From assembly GCA_964481165.1 (NCBI GenBank), contig CAYZYC010000002.1, positions 1 to 56,347 of the forward strand: 56,347 nt of DNA, in the 5' to 3' direction. This document shows positions 26,947-38,189 of this stretch, one piece after another (position 1 is the stretch's first letter; each line of letters begins with the position of its first letter). Below the pieces are notes generated by a model. It did no database searches. It had not been told where the DNA came from and saw only the letters and a list, made by a program, of their open reading frames with translations. The translations under genes were made by a program, and so were the position numbers. The DNA is from Zeimonas sp964481165 (lineage in GTDB: Bacteria; Pseudomonadota; Gammaproteobacteria; Burkholderiales; Burkholderiaceae_E).

Positions 26947-27738
26947 TCAACGGCGCGCGTGGCGCCGCAGGAATCGAAGGATCTCCGCGGTCGTTCGTTC
27001 GGACGCTTCGCCGGCTGCCTTCGCCGACGACACGCGGTTCATCCACTGCATGTTCCGCTGCATCCGTTGCACGACCGGCGCCCATTCGTCCGCGGCATGG
27101 CGTTCGGGATCCGGAAGCACGTGGCACTGGCTGCACGTGCGGCGGTAGGTCGAGCCCGACGGGGAATCGAGCGAAGCCGCCAGCTCGGGGCGCGCCGACA
27201 CGTCGATCCCGCGCTGCGCGTTGCGCTGCAGGTAGCGCACGATCTCGCGTTCCTCGTCGGCATCGGGCGCGGCGAGCTGGCGCCCGGTTGCGTCGGGCCC
27301 GCGCATCATCTCGGCCATCAACGGCCCGAGATTGCCGCGGCCTTCCATGCGCGGCACCATCCGCCCGACGATGCGCGGCCAGTCCTTCGCCGCGTGCATC
27401 GCCGGATTCGGCAGGTTGTGGCACTGGACGCAGTACAACGCCGTCAGGCGCGCGCCGATCGAATCGGGCTGCGGCAACTGCGTCGGCTGCACGACCTCGG
27501 GAAGAATCCGCGCCAGCATCGGGCCGTGTCCGCTGCCGCGCCAGCGCGCACGCGACTCGCTCGCGAGCCGGTCGAGATCTTCGGCCGTCAGCGCCTTCGC
27601 ATCGACGCGCACGGCCGCGGACAGCGGTTGCGCCGGAGGCCGGCGTTCGATCGTGCGGGTGACCGGATCCGCCAGCACGGAAAAGGAGAAGGCTACGGCC
27701 GGCAGGGCGACGGCGAGCGCGCGGTGAACGACTTGCAT
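26947..27738 (-). CDS. Diheme c-type cytochrome
   Basis: The 263-residue secreted protein has a signal peptide (MQVVHRALAVALPAVAFSFS, cleavage near VLA) and two heme c attachment motifs, C103-VQ-C106-H107 and C202-SQ-C205-H206, each followed by a similar NLP or VLP segment. The two halves look like repeated small cytochrome domains with conserved ADEW/AKDW helices after each heme. It is a periplasmic electron carrier of unknown partner. The ATG at 27738 begins the signal peptide and lies 4 bases after the stop of the MidA-like gene, so these genes are probably one operon. Confidence 0.88.
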   Translation of the reverse strand: MQVVHRALAVALPAVAFSFSVLADPVTRTIERRPPAQPLSAAVRVDAKALTAEDLDRLASESRARWRGSGHGPMLARILPEVVQPTQLPQPDSIGARLTALYCVQCHNLPNPAMHAAKDWPRIVGRMVPRMEGRGNLGPLMAEMMRGPDATGRQLAAPDADEEREIVRYLQRNAQRGIDVSARPELAASLDSPSGSTYRRTCSQCHVLPDPERHAADEWAPVVQRMQRNMQWMNRVSSAKAAGEASERTTAEILRFLRRHARR

Positions 27739-27742
27739 CGCG

Positions 27743-28924
27743 TCATTGCAGCACGCCTCGGCGGTCTCCCGCGGCGAAACCCAGAGCGTCGTCGGGGACG
27801 CCGCGTCCGAACGCGATCGCCTTGAACAACTCGCCCATCTCGGCTTCGGACAACATCTGCTGGACCGCCTGCGCCTGCCGGGTCCAGCCGCGCAGGTCGT
27901 TGCGCGGCACACCGGAGAAGAACTCGAGCAGGCCGCAGTCGATCAGGAACCTCGCCTGCGATGCGTAACCGAGGAGATCGAGTCCGGCGCGCGACGCGGC
28001 TTCGCGGATGGCCGTGAATTCGACGTGCGACGTGATGTCCTGCAGTCCCGGCCACAGGAACGGGTCGGCATGGACACGATGGCGGAAGTGGCACTGCAGC
28101 GTGCCGGCCGCGCGCTGCGGATGGAAGAACTCGCCGCGCGGAAAACCGTAGTCGATCAGCAGCATCGCGCCGCGCGCGAGCCGCGCACCCACGGTCTCGA
28201 CCCACGCCTCGGCCTGTTCCGATATCTCGGAGACGTAGTGCTGCGAAGTCTCGTCGCCCCACGCCTCGAACAGTCTCGTTCGAACGCGTTCGGCGAAGGC
28301 GGGCTCGGCCGGACGGTCGACCCACGCGAGCCCGTCGCCGTCGTGCGACGCGCCGACTCCGCGTTCGTACACTTCTCCGTGCTGCCAGCGAAACAGCCGC
28401 ACCGGCATCGCGTCGAGCACCTCGTTGGCGAGCACGACGCCGTCGATCCGTTGCGGAAGCGCATCGAGCCATTGCACGCGCCCGAGCAGCTCGGGCACCT
28501 GCTCGGCCAGCGTCATCCGCTGGCGCTGTCGCAGGTCGGCCGACAGCTCGACGATCGAGTACGTTGCCGGCGCGATGTCCGAGGCGTGCAGCGCGGCAAG
28601 CACCTGCGCCGCCAGTGCGCCCGAGCCGGCGCCGAACTCGACGACCTCGGCGCCGGCCTGCGTCAGCCACTGCGCGCATTGCGCAGCGACGCAGCGACCG
28701 AACAACGGGGAAATCTCCGGCGCGGTGACGAAGTCGCCTTCGGCGCCGAACTTGCGGCTCGCTCCCGCGTAGTAGCCGAGCCGCGGTTCGTAGAGCGCGA
28801 GCTGCATGTAGCGGTCGAAGCCGATCCAGCCGCCGGCCGCGTCGATCGCGGCTCGCACCGCCCGCGCCAGTTCCTGCGAAGCGGCGCGCGCGTCGGCCGG
28901 CGGTTCGGGCAGCCCGGCCGGCAT
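27743..28924 (-). CDS. MidA/NDUFAF7-type SAM-dependent methyltransferase
   Basis: The 393-residue protein belongs to the DUF185/NDUFAF7 family, arginine methyltransferases that in mitochondria assist complex I assembly. Visible motifs are GWIGFDRYMQLALYEPRLGYY, GDFVTAPEISPLFGR, the SAM site VVEFGAGSGALAAQVL and LLIDYGFPRGEFFHPQR. The ATG at 28924 follows a GGAG at reasonable spacing and lies 1 base from the stop of the acyltransferase gene. Whether the bacterial protein acts on complex I is not known. Confidence 0.88.
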   Translation of the reverse strand: MPAGLPEPPADARAASQELARAVRAAIDAAGGWIGFDRYMQLALYEPRLGYYAGASRKFGAEGDFVTAPEISPLFGRCVAAQCAQWLTQAGAEVVEFGAGSGALAAQVLAALHASDIAPATYSIVELSADLRQRQRMTLAEQVPELLGRVQWLDALPQRIDGVVLANEVLDAMPVRLFRWQHGEVYERGVGASHDGDGLAWVDRPAEPAFAERVRTRLFEAWGDETSQHYVSEISEQAEAWVETVGARLARGAMLLIDYGFPRGEFFHPQRAAGTLQCHFRHRVHADPFLWPGLQDITSHVEFTAIREAASRAGLDLLGYASQARFLIDCGLLEFFSGVPRNDLRGWTRQAQAVQQMLSEAEMGELFKAIAFGRGVPDDALGFAAGDRRGVLQ

Positions 28925-28925
28925 C

Positions 28926-29834
28926 TCATCCGCTCCCGCGGCCTGCAGGCCACAGCAGTTCGTCGATCTGCCGGTCCTTGTGCTCCCACAGCTCGTGCAG
29001 CCAGGCCTGCACGAGCTTGCGGCCCTTCGACTCGGCCGCGTCCGGTGCGAAGAACTCCGCCGGGATCTCGCGCCGTTCGATTCGCACGACGACACGCTCG
29101 ACTTCGCCGCGAAGGAATTCGGCGAAGGTCGGCGCGCCGTCCGGATAGACGATCGTCACGTCGATCATCGAATCGAAGCGGTCGCCGAGCGCGTTGAGCG
29201 CGAGCGCGAGCGCGCCCGCTTTCGGCTTGAGCAGGTGCCGGTACGGAGAGCGCTGTGCCGCGTGCTTCTCCTTCGTGAAGCGCGTCCCCTCGACGAAGTT
29301 CATCACGCTCGTCGGAAGGCGCGCGAACTTGCGGCACGCGCGGCGCGTCGTTTCGAGGTCCTCGAGCCGCTTCTCGGGGTGCTTGCGCAGGTACTGTTCG
29401 GAGTGCCTGCGCATGAACGGGAAATCGAGCGCCCACCACGCCAGTCCCATGACCGGCACGTAGATCAGCTCGTGCTTCAGGAAGAACTTCAGCAGCGGGA
29501 TCCGACGGTTGAACAGATGCTGCAGCGCGAAGATGTCGACCCACGTCTGGTGATTGCAGCACACCATGTACCAGCCGCGGTATTCGACGTTCTCGAGGCC
29601 CTGCACGTCCCACGACGTGCGCTGCGTCAGGCGCATCCAGGCGCTGTTGCCGGCGATCCAGCGCGTGGCGATCCCGTTGAGCATCGGATCGATCTTCGCG
29701 CGCACCCGCTCGAAAGGCAGCAGCAGCTTCACCAGCGCCAGCGCGAACAGGAGCAGGCACCAGAACAGCGTGTTCAGCGCGAGCAGCAACGATGCGACTG
29801 CGGCACGCAGTACGGGAGGAAGGAACGAAAGCAT
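28926..29834 (-). CDS. 1-acyl-sn-glycerol-3-phosphate acyltransferase-like protein
   Basis: The 302-residue inner-membrane protein has two N-terminal hydrophobic segments (ending LLLPFERVRAK) and the PlsC acyltransferase motif I as NHQTWVD, with motif III NFVEGTRFT. A long C-terminal region with WPAGRGSG at the end resembles YihG/LCLAT-type members, which act on phospholipid or cardiolipin acyl chains. The ATG at 29834 precedes the first membrane helix. It is the first gene of the minus-strand operon running through MidA and the cytochrome. Confidence 0.88.
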   Translation of the reverse strand: MLSFLPPVLRAAVASLLLALNTLFWCLLLFALALVKLLLPFERVRAKIDPMLNGIATRWIAGNSAWMRLTQRTSWDVQGLENVEYRGWYMVCCNHQTWVDIFALQHLFNRRIPLLKFFLKHELIYVPVMGLAWWALDFPFMRRHSEQYLRKHPEKRLEDLETTRRACRKFARLPTSVMNFVEGTRFTKEKHAAQRSPYRHLLKPKAGALALALNALGDRFDSMIDVTIVYPDGAPTFAEFLRGEVERVVVRIERREIPAEFFAPDAAESKGRKLVQAWLHELWEHKDRQIDELLWPAGRGSG

Positions 29835-29921
29835 GTGAACACCGGCACCCGGAGAACGGCGATCGTACCAGCCGCGACGATCGGATGCCTTACACTCGCA
29901 GGCATCGAGCGACATGCCGAA

Positions 29922-30665
29922 ATGGAACAGAAATACGTCGTCCTGGTCACCGGCGCGGCACGGCGGATCGGCGCGCAGGTGGCGCGCCACCTGCATGCGG
30001 GCGGAGCCGATGTCGTCGTCCACTATCGGCACTCGTCGGGCGAAGCCCGCGAACTCGTCGGGCAGCTCGACGCGCTGCGCGCCGACTCGGCGCTCGCCAT
30101 CGAGGCCGACCTCGCGCGCATCGACGAGTGCGAGCGACTGGTCGAGACGGCCGCCTCGTGGCGCGGGCGCCTCGATGCGCTGGTCAACAATGCGTCGACA
30201 TTCCAGCGCTCGCCGATCGGGACGATCGACGATTCGCAGTGGCACGACCTGATCGACGGCAACCTGAAGGCGGCGCTGTTCACGACGCAGGCGGCCGTGC
30301 CGTGGTTGCGCGGCAGCCGCGGCGCGATCGTCAACGTCTGCGACGTCCGAGGCGAACGGCCGCTGCCGGGATTCTCCGTGTACGCGGCCGCGAAGGCGGG
30401 CGTCGTCGCGATCACCCGGTCGCTGGCGCTCGAACTGGCACCGCAGGTGCGCGTCAACGCCGTCGCGCCCGGTTCGCTCGACTGGCCCGAGGACGACGTC
30501 TTCACCGAGGACGAACGCCGTTCGATCGAGGCGGCGATCCCGCTGCAGCGGCTGGGCAACGGCGAGGACGTCGCGCGCGCCGTGGCGTTCCTGCTGCGGG
30601 GCAACGACTACGTCACCGGCCACGTGCTGGACGTCGACGGCGGATCCTCGCTGGTCTCGCGCTGA
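29922..30665 (+). CDS. Pteridine reductase/FolM-like short-chain dehydrogenase
   Basis: The 247-residue protein has the TGAARRIG nucleotide motif (residues 10-17) characteristic of pteridine reductases, where Arg replaces Gly of classical SDRs and favours NADPH. NNASTF is conserved and the catalytic pair is Y154 and K158 in YAAAKAG. The likely reaction is reduction of dihydromonapterin or dihydrofolate. The link to folate metabolism is strengthened by the folB gene 52 bases downstream. The ATG at 29922 is the only start that fits the first strand. Confidence 0.85.
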   Translation: MEQKYVVLVTGAARRIGAQVARHLHAGGADVVVHYRHSSGEARELVGQLDALRADSALAIEADLARIDECERLVETAASWRGRLDALVNNASTFQRSPIGTIDDSQWHDLIDGNLKAALFTTQAAVPWLRGSRGAIVNVCDVRGERPLPGFSVYAAAKAGVVAITRSLALELAPQVRVNAVAPGSLDWPEDDVFTEDERRSIEAAIPLQRLGNGEDVARAVAFLLRGNDYVTGHVLDVDGGSSLVSR

Positions 30666-30717
30666 CCCGTCCTTCGGCACGCCGCGCCATCCACTTTCCG
30701 ATCCCGAGCGCCGTCGC

Positions 30718-31104
30718 ATGGAAACGAACCCGCCCGCCTACCAGGACTGCTACCGCGTCGTCGTGCGCGACATCGAGATCGACTGCTACCTCGGCGTCTA
30801 CGACCGCGAGCAGGCGCGCCGCCGCCCGGTCGTCATCGACGTCGAGATGTACGTGCCGGACGTGACGCGGCACGTTCGCCGCGACCTGCTCTCGGAGACG
30901 GTCAATTACGAGCGCGTCGTCGAGGCGGTCGAACGGCTGGTCGGAGGCGAACGGCGTTTCCGCCTCGTCGAGACGCTGTGCGGCGAACTCGCCGACGAAC
31001 TCGCGCGCCTGCCCGGGCTGCGCGCGCTCAAGGTCTCGGTCACCAAGCCGCAACCGCTGCCGCGCGCGCGTTCGGTGCGCGTCGAGGTCTGGAGAATGCC
31101 ATGA
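30718..31104 (+). CDS. folB: Dihydroneopterin aldolase FolB
   Basis: FolB converts dihydroneopterin to 6-hydroxymethyl-dihydropterin and glycolaldehyde in folate synthesis. The 128-residue protein has the YxVVRDIEIDCYLGVYDRE N-terminal strand, SETVNYERVVEAVERLV and the C-terminal LKVSVTKPQPLPRARSV, matching the family in order and length. Its stop overlaps the ttcA start as ATGA. Confidence 0.93.
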   Translation: METNPPAYQDCYRVVVRDIEIDCYLGVYDREQARRRPVVIDVEMYVPDVTRHVRRDLLSETVNYERVVEAVERLVGGERRFRLVETLCGELADELARLPGLRALKVSVTKPQPLPRARSVRVEVWRMP

Positions 31105-32054
31105 CCACCGCGCAGCGCGCGCGCAGGATCGACTACGAACGCAACAAGCTGCACAAGCGGCTGCTGCGCCTGACCGGCGAGGCGATCGGCGACTTCGCGA
31201 TGATCGAGCCGGGCGACCGCGTGATGGTGTGCCTGTCCGGAGGCAAGGACAGCTACGCGCTGCTCGACCTGCTGCGCACGCTGCGCGATCGCGCGCCGAT
31301 CGCGTTCGACATCGTCGCCGTCAACCTCGACCAGAAGCAGCCCGGGTTCCCCGAGCACGTGCTCCCCGAATACCTCGCGTCGATCGGCGTCCCGTTCCAT
31401 ATCGAAGGGCAGGACACCTATTCGATCGTCACGCGCATCGTTCCCGAGGGACGCACGATGTGTTCGCTGTGCTCGCGGCTGCGCCGCGGAATCCTCTATC
31501 GTGTCGCGGGCGAGCTCGGCGCGACCAAGATCGCGCTCGGGCACCATCGCGACGACATCGTCGAGACCTTCTTCCTGAACCTGTTCCACGGAGGCAGGCT
31601 GAAGGCGATGCCGCCGAAGCTCGTCTCCGACGACGGGCGCCACGTGGTCATTCGCCCGCTGGCCTACGTGCGCGAAGACGATCTCGAGGCCTACGCGCAA
31701 TGGCGGCAGTTCCCGATCATTCCGTGCAACCTGTGCGGTTCGCAGCACAACCTGAAGCGTCGCGAGGTCAAGCAGCTGATGCGCGAATGGGAAAAGCGCT
31801 TTCCCGGGCGCGTCGAGAGCGTCTTCGCGTCGCTCGGGCGCGTGACGGCTTCGCACCTGCTCGATCGCGACGCATACGACTTCGCCGGGTTGCGCCCTAC
31901 CGGCGAAGCGTTCACCGGCGGCGATCGCGCCTTCGATCCGGATCCCGAATTCGAGCTCGACGCCGGCCGCGCTACGGCGTCGGATCGCGACCCGCCTGCC
32001 GCGCCCGGAACAGGCCCGCGCGGGCGAGGAACACCGTCGTCACCGGTGCAGTGA
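31101..32054 (+). CDS. ttcA: tRNA 2-thiocytidine synthetase TtcA
   Basis: TtcA thiolates cytidine 32 of tRNAs using ATP and an iron-sulfur cluster. The 317-residue protein has the PP-loop SGGKDSYALLDLL, the paired cysteines CSLC and CNLC, and GHHRDDIVETFFLNLFHGGRL. The catalytic core ends near residue 290. The last 25-30 residues are Pro/Gly/Arg-rich and are read from DNA that encodes the end of the antisense mrpG gene, so this tail may be the result of stop-codon loss rather than selection. Translation is coupled to folB. Confidence 0.95.
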   Translation: MTTAQRARRIDYERNKLHKRLLRLTGEAIGDFAMIEPGDRVMVCLSGGKDSYALLDLLRTLRDRAPIAFDIVAVNLDQKQPGFPEHVLPEYLASIGVPFHIEGQDTYSIVTRIVPEGRTMCSLCSRLRRGILYRVAGELGATKIALGHHRDDIVETFFLNLFHGGRLKAMPPKLVSDDGRHVVIRPLAYVREDDLEAYAQWRQFPIIPCNLCGSQHNLKRREVKQLMREWEKRFPGRVESVFASLGRVTASHLLDRDAYDFAGLRPTGEAFTGGDRAFDPDPEFELDAGRATASDRDPPAAPGTGPRGRGTPSSPVQ

Positions 32055-32301
32055 TCGAAAGCAGGATGATGATCAGCCACGCGTGCAGCGCGAGGTTCTC
32101 CTCGACCGCGGTGAAGTAGACGACCGAACCCAGGCTCGCTCCCCACGAGCCCGCCGTGAACGCCAGCGTCGCCGGGTGCATTCGCTGGACGAAGTGCTTC
32201 ATGCGAAGGATGCCGATGGCACCGACGACGCAGGCGAGGCCGCTGGCGAGCAGCAGCGCCGAGACGACGATCTCGACCCACAGCGGGGCGGCAACCGTCA
32301 T
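31972..32301 (-). CDS. mrpG: Mrp-type cation/proton antiporter subunit G
   Basis: This 109-residue membrane protein has three hydrophobic segments and the family pattern GAIGILRMKHFVQRMHPATL. It is the last of the six Mrp genes on the minus strand; its ATG overlaps the mrpF stop as ATGA. Its last 83 bases overlap the 3' end of ttcA on the other strand. Confidence 0.9.
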   Translation of the reverse strand: MTVAAPLWVEIVVSALLLASGLACVVGAIGILRMKHFVQRMHPATLAFTAGSWGASLGSVVYFTAVEENLALHAWLIIILLSITAPVTTVFLARAGLFRARQAGRDPTP

Positions 32302-32576
32302 TCGATGACCTCGCCGCGAAACAGGAACTTGGCGAGCGCCGCCGAACTCACGAAGCCGAACATCGCGATCAGCAACGCGGCCTCGAAGTACATCGAACTG
32401 GTGTAGCGGATGCCGAGCACCAGCATCACGAGCATCGCGACGATGTAGATGAAATCGAGCGCGAGCACGCGGTCCTGCGCGGAAGGCCCGCGCATCACGC
32501 GGACCATCGCGAGCGCGATCGCGAGCACGTAGCACCAGAGCGTCAGCGTGACGACGCTCGACAGCAACGCGGTCAT
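32298..32576 (-). CDS. mrpF: Mrp-type cation/proton antiporter subunit F
   Basis: The 92-residue protein has three membrane helices and the motif RVMRGPSAQDRVLALDFI followed by IRYTSSMYFEAALLIAMFGF, typical of subunit F. Starts overlap: the ATG at 32576 lies in the mrpE stop context (ATGA), and its own stop lies in the mrpG start. It forms part of the ion-translocating membrane complex. Confidence 0.9.
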   Translation of the reverse strand: MTALLSSVVTLTLWCYVLAIALAMVRVMRGPSAQDRVLALDFIYIVAMLVMLVLGIRYTSSMYFEAALLIAMFGFVSSAALAKFLFRGEVIE

Positions 32577-33061
32577 TCGAAGATCTCCATCAGCGGGCGC
32601 TCGTAGCGCGCCTTGTACCACGCCTCGAACTCCCCGTGTTCCGGCAGTTCGAAAACGTGCAGCAGCATCGAAGCGCGGTCGGGCGCGAGTTCCGACCAGA
32701 CGGTCCCGGGGATGACGGTCGTGATCATCGCCAGCGACGCCAGCCCGTGGGGGTCGCGCAGGTCGAGCGGTATCCGGATCAGCGACCCGTTCGGCACCGG
32801 CCGGCGCACGCGCAGGCACGCGCGTCCGACCTGCACGTTGGAGCGCACGACGTCGTTGCCGACCGTCGCGATCAGCCGCGCGATCACCAGCGGCCGGCGG
32901 ACGCGCACCGGCAACGGTCGCAGCGGCGCGAACAGCAGCGGAACAGCGAACGCGACGATCGCCGCGATCAGCAGGTGCCCGGGGCCCAGCGAGCGGTTCA
33001 GCACGAGCCACAGCGCGAACAGCGACGCCGACAGCAGTGGTGCGGGGAACAGGCGCTTCAT
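32573..33061 (-). CDS. mrpE: Mrp-type cation/proton antiporter subunit E
   Basis: The 162-residue protein has N-terminal hydrophobic segments (LSASLFALWLVLNRSL and HLLIAAIVAFAVPLLF) and a cytoplasmic C-terminal half with the family pattern MITTVIPGTVWSELAPDRA and LLHVFEL. Its start at 33061 overlaps the mrpD stop and its end overlaps the mrpF start. Confidence 0.9.
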   Translation of the reverse strand: MKRLFPAPLLSASLFALWLVLNRSLGPGHLLIAAIVAFAVPLLFAPLRPLPVRVRRPLVIARLIATVGNDVVRSNVQVGRACLRVRRPVPNGSLIRIPLDLRDPHGLASLAMITTVIPGTVWSELAPDRASMLLHVFELPEHGEFEAWYKARYERPLMEIFE

Positions 33062-34791
33062 CGCGATGGCACCGGGCGTGCCGCCATCACGGCATCGACG
33101 TACGAGACGGAGCTGTGCAGCGCATCGGCCGTTGCGCGCGTGTAGCGCATCACCGATTCGGCGCGCACGGTGAGCACCGTGCAGGCGATCAGCAATGCGG
33201 CGATCGGCACGCATTCGATGATGCGCAGCCGCGGCGAACTGCGCCCCTGCGGCGCCCAGAAGTACCGGATCCCGGCGCGCGACATCGCGATCAGCGACAG
33301 CATCCCCGAACCGATCAGCACCGCGACGAACGCCCATCCGGCGACCGGCACGAACGCGACGCCCGTTGCCGGGGCGGACGCGACGCCTGCTGCCGGGGCC
33401 AGCACGCCCGCTGCCGGGGCGACGGCGCCCGCCGCCGCCCCGCCCGCCGGCGCCAGCACGCTCGAGAGCATCGCGAACTTGCCGATGAAGCCAGAGAACG
33501 GCGGCAACCCGGCGACCACGAGCACGCACGCGACGAAAGTCAATCCGAGGAACGCGAGCGCCGCCGGGATCACTTCGCCGATCAGCGCGATCTCGTCTTC
33601 GTCCAGGTTGGAGTCGTCGCGCTCGATGTAGTCGACCGAGAACGGCAACGGATCGGCCTCGTCGCTCGGCACCGCCGGCTCGACTTCGCGCGCGCGATCG
33701 ATCAGTTCGACGATCAGGAACAACGCTGCCAGCGCGAGCACCGAACTGATCAGGTAATACAACGTCGCGCCGGTCAGCGCAGGGCGCGCGAAGCCGATCG
33801 CAGCCAGCAGCGTTCCCGACGAGACGATGACGCTGAATCCCGCCAGCCGTCCGGGATGATGCGTTGCCAGCACGCCGATCGATCCGAAGACGATCGTGGC
33901 GAGCCCGCCCCAGAGCAGCGCGTCGGCGCCGAACGCGGCCGACGCGCCGCTGCCTTCGCCGAAGAACAGCGTCCACGTGCGCAGCACCGCATAGATGCCG
34001 ACCTTCGACAGGATCGCGAACAGCGCGGCGATCGGCGCGCCCGCAGCCGAGTACGCGGGAACCAGCCAGAAATTCAGCGGCCACATCGCCGCCTTCGTCA
34101 GGAAGGCGACCGCGAGGATTCCCACGCCGGCGTGCAGGAGTCCGCGATCGCCTTCGGGAATCAGCGGGATCTTCTGCGCGATGTCGGCCATGCTGAGCGT
34201 GCCGGTGACGCCGTAGATGATCGCCGTGCCGATCAGGAACAACGACGACGCGAGCAGGTTCACCGCGATGTAGTGCAGCCCGGAGCGCACGCGCACCGCC
34301 CCGGACCCGTGCAGCAGCAGCCCGTACGAGGCCGCCAGCATCACCTCGAAGAACACGAACAGGTTGAACAGGTCGGCGGTGAGGAACGCGCCGTTCAGCC
34401 CCATCAGCTGCAGCTGGAACAACGTGTGGAAGTAGACGCCGGCGCGATGCCAGCGCGCGAGCGAGTACAGCATCGACGCCAGCGCCACGATGCTGGTGAC
34501 GAGCAGCATCATCGCCGACAGCCGGTCCACGACGAGCGCGATGCCGAACGGCACGTCCCAGTTCGCCGGCAGGTATACGCCGATCGCTCCGGCGGTGTCG
34601 TGCGCGTGCACCCAGCCGAGCAGCGCGATCGACACCAGCAGTCCGAGCGAGACCGACACGACGTCGAAGAGCGCCTTCAGGCGGCTGCGTTCGCCGAACA
34701 GCAGCATCAGCGCCGCGGTCGCCAGCGGCAACAGGATCGGCACCGCGATCAGGTGCGGCATCCAGCCCTGGAGCGTCGCGATCGGGTTCAT
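33058..34791 (-). CDS. mrpD: Mrp-type cation/proton antiporter subunit D
   Basis: The 577-residue multispanning protein belongs to the proton-translocating family that also includes complex I subunits NuoL/M/N. The expected segments are FFEVMLAASYGLLLHG (with the conserved Glu), LAVAFLTKAAMWPLNFWL (with the conserved Lys) and ILSKVGIYAVLR. Unusually, residues about 443-478 form an Ala/Pro/Gly/Val-rich stretch encoded by imperfect DNA repeats, placed after LPPFSGFIGKFAMLSSVL and before the next helix. A separate acidic loop (residues about 375-395) is also longer than I expect. Start and stop overlap mrpC and mrpE. Confidence 0.92.
   Translation of the reverse strand: MNPIATLQGWMPHLIAVPILLPLATAALMLLFGERSRLKALFDVVSVSLGLLVSIALLGWVHAHDTAGAIGVYLPANWDVPFGIALVVDRLSAMMLLVTSIVALASMLYSLARWHRAGVYFHTLFQLQLMGLNGAFLTADLFNLFVFFEVMLAASYGLLLHGSGAVRVRSGLHYIAVNLLASSLFLIGTAIIYGVTGTLSMADIAQKIPLIPEGDRGLLHAGVGILAVAFLTKAAMWPLNFWLVPAYSAAGAPIAALFAILSKVGIYAVLRTWTLFFGEGSGASAAFGADALLWGGLATIVFGSIGVLATHHPGRLAGFSVIVSSGTLLAAIGFARPALTGATLYYLISSVLALAALFLIVELIDRAREVEPAVPSDEADPLPFSVDYIERDDSNLDEDEIALIGEVIPAALAFLGLTFVACVLVVAGLPPFSGFIGKFAMLSSVLAPAGGAAAGAVAPAAGVLAPAAGVASAPATGVAFVPVAGWAFVAVLIGSGMLSLIAMSRAGIRYFWAPQGRSSPRLRIIECVPIAALLIACTVLTVRAESVMRYTRATADALHSSVSYVDAVMAARPVPSR
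33357..33462 (-). repeat. Imperfect tandem repeat inside mrpD
   Basis: Four to five copies of a 21-24 base unit around the core ACGCCCGCTGCCGGGGC occur in a row, with the last copies degenerate. On the coding strand they encode repeats of the form A-P-A-A-G-V. The unit length is a multiple of three, so copy-number changes would keep the reading frame. Confidence 0.6.
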
Positions 34792-35125
34792 TCGCCTCGG
34801 CCGTCGACGTGGTCGGTACCGCTCAGGCCGCGCAGCGCGAGCAGGACGACCAGGAACAGCGCGGTCATGGCGAAGCCGATGACGATCGCCGTCAGCACCA
34901 GCGCCTGCGGCATCGGATCGGTGTAGTGCTGCAGGTCGGTCGGAACGCCGGGAACGATGATCGGCTCCTGCGCGATCGCCAGGCTGCCCATGCTGAAGAT
35001 GAAGAGATTCACCGCGTACGAAAGCATCGACAGCCCGAGTACGACCTGGAACGTCCGGGGCCGCAGTACGAGCCACACGCCCGAGCCGCCGAGAACGCCG
35101 ATCGCGATCGCGATGAGGATCTCCA

Positions 35126-35126
<1 letters not shown>
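34788..35126 (-). CDS. mrpC: Mrp-type cation/proton antiporter subunit C
   Basis: This 112-residue protein is a NuoK-like three-helix subunit, with GVLGGSGVWLVLRPRTFQVVLG and QALVLTAIVIGFAMTALFLV as family hallmarks. The stop and start codons at the mrpA junction share a base (TGATG at 35124-35128), and its own stop overlaps the mrpD start, indicating strict translational coupling along the operon. Confidence 0.92.
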
Positions 35127-38071
<2,945 letters not shown>

Positions 38072-38189
38072 CCGGGATCGACGGGATTCCCGGCGAGAGT
38101 ATCAGACGGCCCGCCGCCCGTCGGGTCGGAACGCGTCGCTGCGGCGCGACGTGCGGCGCGGCGCAGATGCCGCCGCCGCGCAGCCACCG

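Noticed and set aside
33037..34926. A 629-codon Arg/Asp-rich open frame on the plus strand.
   Set aside because: It is the antisense shadow of mrpD; the mrpD protein is clearly conserved.
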